Positions 36,913 to 45,878 of a stretch of DNA of 64,000 nt are shown here, in pieces. Position numbers and translations under genes: made by a program. The stretch covers positions 1-64,000 of the forward strand of contig JAYQTT010000012.1 in assembly GCA_038147495.1 (NCBI GenBank). The letters are read 5' to 3'. The notes beneath the pieces are model-generated. The model was not told where the DNA came from. It saw nothing but the letters and a program-made list of their open reading frames with translations, and searched no databases. The number at the start of each line of letters is the position of its first letter. The stretch's first letter is position 1. Source of the DNA: MED-G116 sp038147495 (GTDB lineage: Bacteria; Pseudomonadota; Alphaproteobacteria; Puniceispirillales; Puniceispirillaceae).

Positions 36913-39704
36913 CAGGCACTCGCCACCACGCTTTCACAACGGTTGCAAATGCCGCCTTCTTCGCTGACTTCCGGTGTGATCCGCCAGCAACGCGCACATT
37001 TCTCACCATCGGCAAGGGCAAACGCCACCGCGACATCGTCAATTGTTTCCAGCCTGAAGGCACCATCAGGCGCCGCATCGGTGCTGATGGTTGCATCAGA
37101 TGTGATGAACAATGACCCTGCATCAAGGCCGTGCATGGCCTTTTCGGTTTCCGCATCGACATAGATCACCGGCGCCGCCTGCAATGACGCGCCAATCGCG
37201 CCCTCATTACGCGCTTTTTCAAGAGCGCTCATCACCACTTGTCTGACCCGCCGGATCCGAGACCAGCGCGCCGCAAGGCCCGCATCCATCCACTCGGCAG
37301 GGATCGGATCGTAGCTACGAAGATGGACCGAATTTTCAATATCATTAACCCGGCATTGCCACGCTTCCTCTGCAGTAAAGCACAGGATCGGAGCAAGCCA
37401 TGCCGTCAGCCGGTCAAACACTTCCTTCATCACGGTGCGGCAGGCGCGCCGCTCAATCGATGCAGGCGCATCACAATACAGCCGATCCTTGCGGATTTCG
37501 AAATAGAAGGCCGAAAGATCGCTGTTACAAAGCGTGTGAAGTTCGGTGAAAATACCGTGAAAATCATATTCATCGGTAAGCTTGCGGATTTTGACATCCA
37601 GCTCGGCCAACCGCATCAGCACCCATTTTTCCAGCTCGGGCATTTCCGCATAACCGACAGCTTCGGACTCGTCATAGCCATCAAGCGCACCCAAAAGATA
37701 TCGCAACGTGTTGCGGAAACGCCGGTAATTGTCGGTCATCCGCTTGATGATTTCAGGGCCAATGCGAAGGTCACTGTAATAGTCCGAACTGACGACCCAC
37801 AACCGCAGAATATCGGCCCCGTTCTGGTCCATCACCGCTTGCGGTGTCACCACATTGCCAAGCGATTTGGACATTTTGCGCCCTTGCTCATCCAGGACAA
37901 AGCCATGTGTCAGCACACCTTTGTAAGGTGCCTTGCCGCGCGTTGCACAGGATTGCAAAAGCGATGAATGGAACCAGCCGCGATGCTGGTCAGAGCCTTC
38001 GAGATACAGATCGGCAGGGCTGCTGAGATCATCGCGTTCCTCGAGGACAAATGCATGGGTCGAGCCTGAGTCGAACCACACATCAAGAATATCCGTGACC
38101 TTCTCAAAATCATCCGCATTATAGTCCGGGCCAAGGAAGCGCGATGGATCTGATGAGAACCAGCAATCAGCGCCTTCCTCACGCATGGCCGCCACGATCC
38201 GGTCAATAACCGCTTGATCGCGCAATGGCTCGCCGCTTTCCTTATTCACGAAAACAGTGATTGGCACGCCCCAGGCACGCTGGCGCGACAGGCACCAATC
38301 CGGGCGTTGGGCGATCATTGATGTCAGACGCGTCTGTCCGGCAGGTGGATAGAATTTGGTTTTGCCAAGCTCATCCACCGCAATCTTGCGCAATCCATGT
38401 GACTCCATCGACACAAACCATTGCGATGTGTTGCGATAAACAAGCGGTGCCTTGGAGCGCCAGGAATGCGGATATGAATGGACCAGCTTGCCGATGCCGA
38501 TAACACCGCCAAGTTCAGCCATTTTTTCGGCAATCTTCAGATTGTCACGCAACACATGCATACCGGCAAACAGCGGCAAATGCTCCATGATACGGCCATC
38601 TTCAGCGACTGTATCCGGCACCGGAATGCCATGTTGCAGATGCGCCAGCTCATAATCCTCAACACCGTGGCCAGGTGCAATATGGACAAAGCCTGTACCC
38701 TGATCGGTTGTCACATAATCGGCATGCAGCAACGGCACATCATGCTCATAGCCATGCGCCGCCAGCGGGTGTGCGGCAATTGTGCCGACACAGTCAGCAC
38801 CTTTCAGCCGGTGCAGAACGGTGTGCGCACTAACCCCAATGGCTGCACACACATCATCCAGCAAGGCATCAGCCAGAGCGATGACATCACCGACGCTGGC
38901 GTGTGATCCCTCTTCAATTTGATCGATCCGAATGACCACATAATCAATATCCTGGCCACAGGCCATTGCCCGGTTGCCAGGCATCGTCCAGGGCGTTGTT
39001 GTCCAGATCACGATGGCGGCGCCGTCAAGCGCCGGATGGCTCGGCTTTGTCACCGGAAAACGGGCATAGATCGTGGTTGAGGTGTGATCCTCATACTCGA
39101 TCTCGGCTTCAGCAAGGGCGGTTTTTTCAACCGGTGACCACATCACCGGCTTGGCCCCGCGATAAAGGCTGCCATCCATCAATATCTTGCCAAGTTCAGC
39201 AGCGATCGTGGCCTCAGCTTCATAGGCCATGGTCGTGTATGGGTTATGCCAATCACCAAGCACACCAAGGCGCTGAAATTCCTCAGACTGCACGCCAAGC
39301 CAATGCGCCGCAAAATCGCGGCACTCCTGACGGAATTCATCGACTGGCACCTGATCCTTATCTTTGCCCTTCTTGCGGTATTGTTCCTCAATTTTCCACT
39401 CGATCGGCAGGCCATGACAATCCCAACCGGGGACATAATTGGCATTCTTGCCAAGCATCGATTGCGACCGGTTGATGACGTCTTTCAGAATTTTGTTCAA
39501 CGCATGACCGATATGAAGCTGGCCGTTGGCATAGGGTGGGCCATCATGCAGAACAAATGTTGGCGCGCCTTTGCGGGCTTCACGAAGCCGGCGATAAATA
39601 TCAATATCCTTCCATTTCTGCAAAATCTCAGGCTCACGCTGCGGCAAGCCCGCCCGCATCGGAAATTCGGTCTTTGGCAGAAAAACGGTATCTTTGTAAT
39701 TCAT
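36912..39704 (-). CDS. ileS: Isoleucyl-tRNA synthetase
   Basis: A 930-residue class I aminoacyl-tRNA synthetase. It contains the HIGH motif in YANGQLHIGHALNKILKD near residue 62, an editing domain with the WTTTPWTMPGNRA block, KMSKSLGNV near 610 and a C-terminal zinc finger CARCWRITPEVSEEGGICNRC. This full bacterial type charges tRNA-Ile and edits valine. Length and motifs are complete. Downstream lspA follows immediately; ribF is upstream across a 69-base gap. Confidence 0.98.
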   Translation of the reverse strand: MNYKDTVFLPKTEFPMRAGLPQREPEILQKWKDIDIYRRLREARKGAPTFVLHDGPPYANGQLHIGHALNKILKDVINRSQSMLGKNANYVPGWDCHGLPIEWKIEEQYRKKGKDKDQVPVDEFRQECRDFAAHWLGVQSEEFQRLGVLGDWHNPYTTMAYEAEATIAAELGKILMDGSLYRGAKPVMWSPVEKTALAEAEIEYEDHTSTTIYARFPVTKPSHPALDGAAIVIWTTTPWTMPGNRAMACGQDIDYVVIRIDQIEEGSHASVGDVIALADALLDDVCAAIGVSAHTVLHRLKGADCVGTIAAHPLAAHGYEHDVPLLHADYVTTDQGTGFVHIAPGHGVEDYELAHLQHGIPVPDTVAEDGRIMEHLPLFAGMHVLRDNLKIAEKMAELGGVIGIGKLVHSYPHSWRSKAPLVYRNTSQWFVSMESHGLRKIAVDELGKTKFYPPAGQTRLTSMIAQRPDWCLSRQRAWGVPITVFVNKESGEPLRDQAVIDRIVAAMREEGADCWFSSDPSRFLGPDYNADDFEKVTDILDVWFDSGSTHAFVLEERDDLSSPADLYLEGSDQHRGWFHSSLLQSCATRGKAPYKGVLTHGFVLDEQGRKMSKSLGNVVTPQAVMDQNGADILRLWVVSSDYYSDLRIGPEIIKRMTDNYRRFRNTLRYLLGALDGYDESEAVGYAEMPELEKWVLMRLAELDVKIRKLTDEYDFHGIFTELHTLCNSDLSAFYFEIRKDRLYCDAPASIERRACRTVMKEVFDRLTAWLAPILCFTAEEAWQCRVNDIENSVHLRSYDPIPAEWMDAGLAARWSRIRRVRQVVMSALEKARNEGAIGASLQAAPVIYVDAETEKAMHGLDAGSLFITSDATISTDAAPDGAFRLETIDDVAVAFALADGEKCARCWRITPEVSEEGGICNRCESVVASA

Positions 39705-39773
39705 CGCATCAGGTCTTTCAGGCTCTTGCCATGATCGGCTGGCTGGGTTGCTGTTACAGCCAATGTTCTGGTT

Positions 39774-40754
39774 TCAGGCGGTCTTTTTGATAGGCGGTAA
39801 AATGGCACGCGCGGCTTCGGCGTCCAGCGCAATCTGCCGGGTCAATTCCTCAATGCCGGCAAATTTACACTCAGCCCGCAAAAACGCATGCAACTGCACG
39901 GACAAACGCTTGCCATAGAGGTCCATGTTCACATCAAACAGATGCGCCTCGCACAGCACGCCGCGGTTCTGGACCGTTGGACGGATGCCGATATTGGCAA
40001 CACCATTGCCAAGCAGAACCGGCACGCCGTCATCAACATCGAAAATTTGCACCGCATAAACGCCAAAAGCGGGGTTCAGCAGATTACCAAGTGGAATATT
40101 CGCAGTGGGAAAACCAATGGTGCGACCACGCTGATCACCCCGGGTGACTGTTCCTGTAACAGCCCAATCACGCCCGAGCATGTCTGCCGCCTGCTGTGGA
40201 TCACCTGCCTGCAACGCTGCACGCACACGGCTTGACGACACGACAACGCTGTTCGCGTCCAGCAAGAGCGGCACCGCATGCGCCTCTATACCAACGGCAC
40301 GTCCAAATTCATTGATACTGTCAATATCGCCGCCGCGGCCGCGGCCAAAGGCGAAATCTTCACCCGCATACAAGCGGCACACGCCAAGGCTTGGCAGCAC
40401 AGACTGGACAAAGCTCACCGCATCGGTACACCGCAAATTATCGTCAAAAGTGACATGGATGATCTGGTCGACACCAAGTCCGGTAATCAACCGGTCATTT
40501 TCGGCCCTGTCGGCAAGATGAAAGGGCGCATCATCCTGTCGGAAAAACTCTCTTGGATGCGGGTCAAATGTAATAACGGCAGCATCAAGCCCCTCTTCAC
40601 GCGCAGCTCTAACGGCGGCGCCGATCACCTTTTGGTGACCTTTATGTACCCCGTCAAAATTGCCAATGGCCGCGATCCGTGTTTGCTGGTTGATCGGCGC
40701 ATCGCCAATCGACCATTCGACTATTTCCGCTGTTGGTGTTTTATGTTCCGTCAT
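39774..40754 (-). CDS. ribF: Bifunctional riboflavin kinase/FAD synthetase
   Basis: A 326-residue bifunctional enzyme. The N-terminal adenylyltransferase domain has IGNFDGVHKGHQKVI near residue 30 and VITFDPHPREFF near 60; the C-terminal riboflavin kinase domain has RTIGFPTANIPL near 210 and the Mg-binding TAN element. It makes FMN and FAD from riboflavin. ATG 40754 fits the family start. It heads the ribF-ileS-lspA cluster. Confidence 0.95.
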   Translation of the reverse strand: MTEHKTPTAEIVEWSIGDAPINQQTRIAAIGNFDGVHKGHQKVIGAAVRAAREEGLDAAVITFDPHPREFFRQDDAPFHLADRAENDRLITGLGVDQIIHVTFDDNLRCTDAVSFVQSVLPSLGVCRLYAGEDFAFGRGRGGDIDSINEFGRAVGIEAHAVPLLLDANSVVVSSSRVRAALQAGDPQQAADMLGRDWAVTGTVTRGDQRGRTIGFPTANIPLGNLLNPAFGVYAVQIFDVDDGVPVLLGNGVANIGIRPTVQNRGVLCEAHLFDVNMDLYGKRLSVQLHAFLRAECKFAGIEELTRQIALDAEAARAILPPIKKTA

Positions 40755-40964
40755 GGGGCGGCACTATATCGCTGAAACGGACCCAATATCAACGCCTCAT
40801 GGGCAGTTTTATTCGATTTCGGATGCAATCGGACTGGCGCGCGCAGCGGGGTCTTTTCCTCTTGCCCGAACCTGCTTATCTTGGCCTCCTGTTCTGGCAC
40901 TGTATCCTCGCCCTTTTTCGTGGCATTGTGGTATCGTGCCCCGCGTTATCTGGAGACACTACGC

Positions 40965-41831
40965 ATGAATGAACTTTCGATCGACAACATCAGTAACAAG
41001 CTTGGTATTGCCAACTATCTGAATGAGCAAAGTCTCAATCTGTTGACGAGCATTGGCGTCAATTTGCTTGGCGGGGTGCTGACCCTTGTCATCGGCTTCT
41101 GGCTGTCACGCAAAGCCGCTGTAATGACACGCGACTGGCTAAGCAAGCTTAACCGGCTCGATCCGACACTGGTGCCGGTACTTGGTGCGCTTGTGCGCTA
41201 TGCAGGCCTGACACTGACGGTCATTGTCGCGTTGAGTACTTTTGGTGTGGAAACGACATCGGTCATTGCGGTTCTTGGTGCGGCTGGCCTTGCCATTGGT
41301 CTGGCCCTGCAGGGCACGCTTTCGAATGTTGCCGCCGGACTGATGCTGTTGTTCCTGCGTCCGTTCCGTGTTGGCGATTGGGTGGAAGCCGCGGACGTGT
41401 CTGGTTCTGTGCGCGAGATCGGCCTTTTCACAACGATCATAGACACGTTCGACAATATCTATATCAGCGTCCCCAATTCGTCGATTTGGACGTCGAAGAT
41501 CGTCAATCATGCCAAATATGGTACACGGCGCCTCGATCTGGACATCGGGATCAGCTATGACGCATCGCTTGATGACGCCGAGACGGCAATGATGTCACTC
41601 ACCGATGACCCACGCATTCTGGCTGAACCGGCACCGCAATTCCTGGTGGTGAGCTATGATGATTCCGCGATCACCGTCCGCCTGCGGGCGCACGCCAAAT
41701 ATGATGATTTCTTTGCCCTTCACTGGGACCTCAACAGACGGCTGAAGGGCGTCCTTGCGTCGCACAATATCGATATACCATTTCCGCAGCGTGTGGTGCA
41801 TCATTTGGGCCAGCCGCAAGGCGAGGACTGA
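40965..41831 (+). CDS. Small-conductance mechanosensitive channel (MscS family)
   Basis: A 288-residue MscS channel with three transmembrane segments (about 27-50, 67-90 and the pore helix at 97-127). The pore helix carries the Gly/Ala pattern AVLGAAGLAIGLALQGTLSNVAAG typical of TM3 (described here in outline), followed by LLFLRPFRVGDWVE and the cytoplasmic beta domain with DTFDNIYISVPNS. It opens under membrane tension to release solutes. ATG 40965 is preceded by GGAGAC; earlier starts give unlikely N-termini. Confidence 0.92.
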   Translation: MNELSIDNISNKLGIANYLNEQSLNLLTSIGVNLLGGVLTLVIGFWLSRKAAVMTRDWLSKLNRLDPTLVPVLGALVRYAGLTLTVIVALSTFGVETTSVIAVLGAAGLAIGLALQGTLSNVAAGLMLLFLRPFRVGDWVEAADVSGSVREIGLFTTIIDTFDNIYISVPNSSIWTSKIVNHAKYGTRRLDLDIGISYDASLDDAETAMMSLTDDPRILAEPAPQFLVVSYDDSAITVRLRAHAKYDDFFALHWDLNRRLKGVLASHNIDIPFPQRVVHHLGQPQGED

Positions 41832-41857
41832 GTCCAAACAGCAATTGGCAAGTATGA

Positions 41858-42559
41858 ATGGGGCCGGGTGAGCAGATGCCATCGGAACATCCGATCAAAA
41901 TTACCAGAGAGGCACTCAGCGATGGCACCGTGGCCAAGCTGGCGGCAGCGCGTGACGATGCGCAAACCTATGTCGCCAGCGAAGATGAATTGCTGGCATC
42001 GCGGCGCCAGCTTCTGGCCGATGATGCCGATTGTTCGGATATTTGGGTGTTCGGATATGGCAGTCTGATTTTCAATCCGGTGTTTGAACATGTCGACAAA
42101 TGCGAGGCCCGCATTTACGGCCGCCACCGCCGGTTTTGCCTGTGGACACGGATCGGCCGCGGCACGCCGGAACGGCCCGGACTGGTGCTTGGCCTCGACC
42201 AGGGCGGGTCCTGCACCGGCCTTGCCTTTCGCCTGGACCCCGGCAATGCCATCGATGAACTCGATCTCTTGTGGCGGCGCGAGATGATTTCAATGTCCTA
42301 TCAGGCGCGTTGGGTAACGCTGCACACTGCCGATGGCATCAAGCGGGCGATTACCTTTGTTCTTGTTCCTGACCGCCCGAATTATGCGGCGCGCATGCCG
42401 ATTGAAACCGAAGTTGAAATCATCGCCAGCGCCACCGGTTTCATTGGCCATTGCCGGGATTATCTCTTTGATACGGTCGATGGGCTTCATCAATACGGGT
42501 TGCGTGATCCGCATCTGGAAAAACTGGCAGGTCTGGTCAAGGCGAGGCTTGCTCTTTAG
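41858..42559 (+). CDS. chaC: ChaC-like gamma-glutamylcyclotransferase
   Basis: A 233-residue glutathione-specific gamma-glutamylcyclotransferase (ChaC family), which releases 5-oxoproline from glutathione. The substrate loop VFGYGSLIFNP is near residue 64, followed by RRFCLWTRIGRGTPERPGL near 90; GHCRDYLFDTVDGLHQ near 200 is the family's C-terminal block. Start choice between 41858 and 41876 is uncertain. With gshA in the same window, both making and breaking of glutathione are represented. Confidence 0.9.
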   Translation: MGPGEQMPSEHPIKITREALSDGTVAKLAAARDDAQTYVASEDELLASRRQLLADDADCSDIWVFGYGSLIFNPVFEHVDKCEARIYGRHRRFCLWTRIGRGTPERPGLVLGLDQGGSCTGLAFRLDPGNAIDELDLLWRREMISMSYQARWVTLHTADGIKRAITFVLVPDRPNYAARMPIETEVEIIASATGFIGHCRDYLFDTVDGLHQYGLRDPHLEKLAGLVKARLAL

Positions 42560-42594
42560 ACCACATTTCGCTAGTAACGTGTTTATCGGGTGAC

Positions 42595-42680
42595 GCGGCT
42601 GTGGCGGAATGGTAGACGCGACGGATTCAAAATCCGTTTCTGGCAACAGAGTGGGGGTTCAAGTCCCTTCAGCCGTACCA
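42595..42680 (+). tRNA. tRNA-Leu (CAA)
   Basis: An 86-base tRNA ending in an encoded CCA. The acceptor stem pairs GCGGCTG with CAGCCGT (one G-U pair at the end). The anticodon stem is ACGGA/TCCGT around loop TTCAAAA, giving anticodon CAA (codon UUG). A long variable arm (about TTCTGGCAACAGAGTG) and the T-arm GGGGGTTCAAGTCCC support leucine. It lies between chaC and the YqaA-like gene. Confidence 0.95.
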
Positions 42681-42715
42681 CCCCTTCAACTGATAATCAG
42701 CAAGACCGGCGTGAT

Positions 42716-43297
42716 ATGACAGCCCTCTGGCGGTTCAGCAAAAACCAGTATGACCGCGTTCTTCGCGCCGCTGAAACCGCTCTTGCGGTACGGTTGATGC
42801 TGGTCTTTGCCGTACTTGAATCGATCATTATTCCAATCCCTGTCGATCCGCTGTTGGTGGCAACGGTGCTGGCCCGGCCATCGCGCTGGATCAGATTGAC
42901 CATTGCCTGCACTCTTGCATCGGTCATTGGCGGCGGCATCGGCTGGGCGCTTGGTGCCTTTCTCGGCCTCGGTGTGGAAGAGATTCTGCAACTGCTGCCG
43001 CAGACGGTCGCCGCGCCAGAGGCTTTTGCCGCTGTCCAGCAAGGTTTTGTGAGCTGGGGGATCCTGCTGGTGTTCATCGGGGCGTTTTCACCACTTCCCT
43101 ATAAGGTCATCGCCGTCAGCTCTGGCATGGCCGGCTTTGCCCTGATTCCCTTTCTGCTGGTATCGCTGATCGGTCGTGGGCTTCGGTTTATGATTGTTGC
43201 GGGTATCGCCCGCCATCATGGTGACGCGCGCATCGTTATCGCCCTGATCTCATTGCTCGTGGCATTGATTGGAGGTGCTGTATGGCTGATTCGGTGA
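42716..43297 (+). CDS. YqaA/DedA-family membrane protein
   Basis: A 193-residue integral membrane protein with about four to five hydrophobic segments. The stretch FAVLESIIIPIPVDPLLVATVLARP and the later GAFSPLPYKVIAVSSG are the two re-entrant-like motifs typical of the DedA/YqaA (SNARE-associated Golgi homology) family, given here in part. These proteins are implicated in lipid transport and membrane homeostasis; the substrate is unknown. ATG 42716 is the first start after the tRNA. It overlaps dsbB by 16 bases. Confidence 0.85.
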   Translation: MTALWRFSKNQYDRVLRAAETALAVRLMLVFAVLESIIIPIPVDPLLVATVLARPSRWIRLTIACTLASVIGGGIGWALGAFLGLGVEEILQLLPQTVAAPEAFAAVQQGFVSWGILLVFIGAFSPLPYKVIAVSSGMAGFALIPFLLVSLIGRGLRFMIVAGIARHHGDARIVIALISLLVALIGGAVWLIR

Positions 43298-43809
43298 TGC
43301 GGGATTTTCATTCCCTGCTGCCGCCACGCCGGGCGATGCTTCTTTGCGGGCTGATGTCGGCGACGCTGTTGGTTGGCGCTTTTCTGTTTGAATATGTTGG
43401 TGGGCTGGCGCCATGCCGTATGTGCATCTGGCAACGCTGGGCGCATGTCGCCATCATCGTCTGCGCGTTGCCGGCGCTGGTCGGTTTATCCCCACGCATT
43501 GCACAGGCCGGATTAGCGATCCTTGCCGCCGCCGCCGCAACAAGCGCGGCCATCGCCGGTTATCACGCTGGCGTTGAATGGGGACTGTGGGCCGGGCCAT
43601 CAGGATGCACGGCCAATCTGGACAGCAACCTTAGCGCAGGCAGCCTTGTTGATCAGCTTCTGGCGACCCCTGTGGTACGATGCGACGACGTGCCATGGTC
43701 ACTTTTTGGCATCTCGATGGCAGGGTGGAACGCGCTGTTCAGCCTTGACATCATGGCGATAGCGCTTATGTCCCTGCTAGCTGCACACAAACACCGACAC
43801 ACCAACTGA
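43282..43809 (+). CDS. dsbB: Disulfide bond formation protein DsbB family
   Basis: A 175-residue four-helix membrane protein that oxidises a periplasmic dithiol oxidase and passes electrons to quinone. Both cysteine pairs are present: C45/C48 in GGLAPCRMCIWQRW and C109/C134 in GPSGCTANL and VVRCDDVPWSLFGISMAGWN. ATG 43282 has GGAGGT upstream. It overlaps the YqaA-like gene. In contrast the reductive-branch DsbD-like gene at the left end is broken. Confidence 0.92.
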   Translation: MADSVMRDFHSLLPPRRAMLLCGLMSATLLVGAFLFEYVGGLAPCRMCIWQRWAHVAIIVCALPALVGLSPRIAQAGLAILAAAAATSAAIAGYHAGVEWGLWAGPSGCTANLDSNLSAGSLVDQLLATPVVRCDDVPWSLFGISMAGWNALFSLDIMAIALMSLLAAHKHRHTN

Positions 43810-44340
43810 ATGGAGCTTGATGTGACGACCAATAGCCGCGACATCGCACGCTTTTTGCGCGTTGACCATGCTGGCGAGCGCGCCGCCCAGCAAATTTACC
43901 GCGGTCAGCTTGCGGTTTTGCGTGATCACAGCTCGGGCCCTGAAATTCAGCATATGATGGAGCAAGAGGTCGAACATCTGGAGACCTTTGAAGATTTGCT
44001 CAACGAGCGCGGTGTGCGTCCCTCCATGCTTGATCCGCTTTGGGGCGTTGCCGGATACGCACTTGGGTTTGTCACCGCAAAAATGGGTCCAAAGGCGGCG
44101 ATGGCCTGCACGATTGCTGTCGAAGAAGTGATCGGCGAGCATTATGCCAAGCAAGCCGAACAGCTCGGTAAGGACGAGAGTGCCCTGCATGAGACGATCT
44201 CACGCTTTCGCGATGAAGAATTGGAGCACAGGGATATCGCGGTTGAGCATGATGGCCGCGAGGCACGACATTATGCAATGCTTCGTTCCGTCATTCAAAC
44301 GGGATGCAGGGCCGCGATCAAAATCGCCGAACGGGTCTAG
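43810..44340 (+). CDS. coq7: Demethoxyubiquinone hydroxylase Coq7
   Basis: A 176-residue di-iron carboxylate hydroxylase for the penultimate hydroxylation in ubiquinone synthesis. All iron-ligand regions are visible: RVDHAGERAAQQIYRG near residue 17, MEQEVEHLETFEDLL near 50, AVEEVIGEHY near 100 and RDEELEHRDIAVEH near 136. The start directly follows the dsbB stop (TGAATGG). The end overlaps the convergent HNH gene by four bases. Confidence 0.95.
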   Translation: MELDVTTNSRDIARFLRVDHAGERAAQQIYRGQLAVLRDHSSGPEIQHMMEQEVEHLETFEDLLNERGVRPSMLDPLWGVAGYALGFVTAKMGPKAAMACTIAVEEVIGEHYAKQAEQLGKDESALHETISRFRDEELEHRDIAVEHDGREARHYAMLRSVIQTGCRAAIKIAERV

Positions 44341-44903
44341 GCTTCATCACTCTGCAGTTCGGTATCCCAATAGAGATAGTCACGCCAGGATTCGTGCAGA
44401 TAATTTGGCGGGAACGCCCGTCCGTTTTCCTGTAACTGCCAGACATTCGGTGCCGCCGGTGTCGCCAGCGGATGCATCCCACATTGATTTGGCAATTTGT
44501 TGCCTTTGCGTAGATTGCACGGTCCGCAGGCAGCGACCACATTGGCCCAACTTGTGCGACCGCCCTTCGAGCGTGGCACCACATGGTCAAAGGTCAGATC
44601 AGACGCCGAATGCGCTGTACCGCAATATTGGCAACTGAATTTGTCTCTCAGGAAGACATTGAAGCGGGTAAAAGCAGGGTTGCGGGTTTGCGGCACATAT
44701 TCTTTCAACGCAATCACCGATGGCAGATTTATTTCCATACTTGGCGATGATATGCGCTGATCATATTCAGAAATGATAGTTACACGATCCAGACATACGG
44801 CCTTGACCGCGTCCTGCCACGACCACAAAGACAGTGGAAAATAATTCAGTGGCCTGAAATCGGCATTTAAAACCAGTGCTGGTGCAAAACTCCCTGCGTT
44901 CAT
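44337..44903 (-). CDS. HNH endonuclease
   Basis: A 188-residue protein with a C-terminal HNH nuclease domain: CQYCGTAHSASDLTFDHVVPRSKGG near residue 95 carries the first zinc pair and the catalytic DH, followed by NVVAACGPCNLRKGNK with the second pair and the asparagine. The N-terminal 80 residues (LNADFRPLNYFPLSLWSWQDA) are those of a widespread chromosomal HNH family whose target is not known. Not linked to a restriction or phage module here. Confidence 0.9.
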   Translation of the reverse strand: MNAGSFAPALVLNADFRPLNYFPLSLWSWQDAVKAVCLDRVTIISEYDQRISSPSMEINLPSVIALKEYVPQTRNPAFTRFNVFLRDKFSCQYCGTAHSASDLTFDHVVPRSKGGRTSWANVVAACGPCNLRKGNKLPNQCGMHPLATPAAPNVWQLQENGRAFPPNYLHESWRDYLYWDTELQSDEA

Positions 44904-45035
44904 TCCAATCCCCGTAGTTTGATCTGCGGCGTTGCATTAAGCAAAACATGAGTGCCACAGAAACACAAGCCCAATACAACATATTGGGCCGCCACGAGTC
45001 TTATCATCAAAATATTGCGGTAATGCGACAGGGCC

Positions 45036-45692
45036 TTATGTCGGCAGATGCTGTGCCAGAAAATCTATCGCTGAAGACAGGCCATCCGGGTCGATGCCAT
45101 GACCAAGATTGGGGCGGGCCACTGTATCAACCTCTATGCCCTTTGCCTGCAGCACTTCTGCCGCAGCCTGCATCAGTTGAAACGGCACAACCGCATCAGC
45201 CGTCCCATGCACAAGTTGCACTGGCGGATAGATCGTCTTGCCTGCCGGTTGCAAATTTTCATGCAGAAGCAATGCCCCTGAAAAGCTGACGATAGCGGCA
45301 GGTTTTTCGGCCATATGAAGGCCGCAATGCAGGCTCATCATCCCGCCTTGCGAGAAGCCGCACAGCGCCACCGCCGAGAGGGGCAGGTCAAGTTCCTTTG
45401 ACGCCGCGCCCATCGCCGCCTCAATTATCGGCGCCGCCTTCACCGGACCATGCTCGCGGTCATCGATCTCAAACCATTGACGGCCTGCCGGGTTCATGCT
45501 GCAAGGCTCGGGGGCGTTTGGGACAAAGAATGCCGCCCCGGGAAGGCGCAGGGAAATCGGATAGGCAAGGTCCGCAAGGTCAGCCCCATCAGCGCCCCAG
45601 CCATGAAGGATAAAAATCAGGCTCGATGCTATGCCGCCTCTTGCCGGTGCCGTGAAAAACCCTTCCAATTCTCCAAATGTCCGCCGCGCCAT
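45036..45692 (-). CDS. Carboxylesterase/phospholipase (YpfH-like serine hydrolase)
   Basis: A 218-residue alpha/beta hydrolase of the phospholipase/carboxylesterase (Abhydrolase_2) type. FILHGWGADGADLADLA near residue 29, the nucleophile elbow LCGFSQGGMMSLHC near 110 and the histidine in NLGHGIDPDG near 198 complete the triad with VHGTADAVVP. Starting at ATG 45692 places GGGA seven bases upstream. The substrate is unknown. Confidence 0.9.
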   Translation of the reverse strand: MARRTFGELEGFFTAPARGGIASSLIFILHGWGADGADLADLAYPISLRLPGAAFFVPNAPEPCSMNPAGRQWFEIDDREHGPVKAAPIIEAAMGAASKELDLPLSAVALCGFSQGGMMSLHCGLHMAEKPAAIVSFSGALLLHENLQPAGKTIYPPVQLVHGTADAVVPFQLMQAAAEVLQAKGIEVDTVARPNLGHGIDPDGLSSAIDFLAQHLPT

Positions 45693-45762
45693 GGTCAATT
45701 CCCTTTTGCACAAAAACAGGTTTGTCTTGGCTTATGACAGTAAATGGCGATGGCCCCCTTGT

Positions 45763-45800
45763 CATCAGCGCCATTTGACGCCATCAGCACCATTTGACGA
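45763..45800. repeat. Two 19-base tandem repeats upstream of the esterase
   Basis: Units catcagcgccatttgacgc (45763-45781) and catcagcaccatttgacga (45782-45800) differ at two positions. A partial inverted copy (taaatggcgatggc) lies just before them at 45741-45754. They sit in the 186-base gap between the esterase and the divergent gluQRS gene, where an operator would be expected. Confidence 0.7.
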
Positions 45801-45878
45801 TTTTTTCTTCACCCTTTACGACTGAAGACAGGGTAGAACACTCACCCACACGTCACATTTGGCCAAGAAGGACGACCC

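Noticed and set aside
37239..37967. 242-codon plus-strand frame opposite ileS
   Set aside because: Fully antisense to a complete isoleucyl-tRNA synthetase; no domain and no ribosome binding site.
40733..40972. 79-codon frame in the ribF/mscS gap
   Set aside because: Begins inside ribF on the other strand and has no family character; the gap is better read as promoter and leader of mscS.
44337..44903. HNH gene as part of a defence or restriction system
   Set aside because: No methylase, helicase or toxin-like partner lies nearby; this HNH family is a common stand-alone chromosomal gene.
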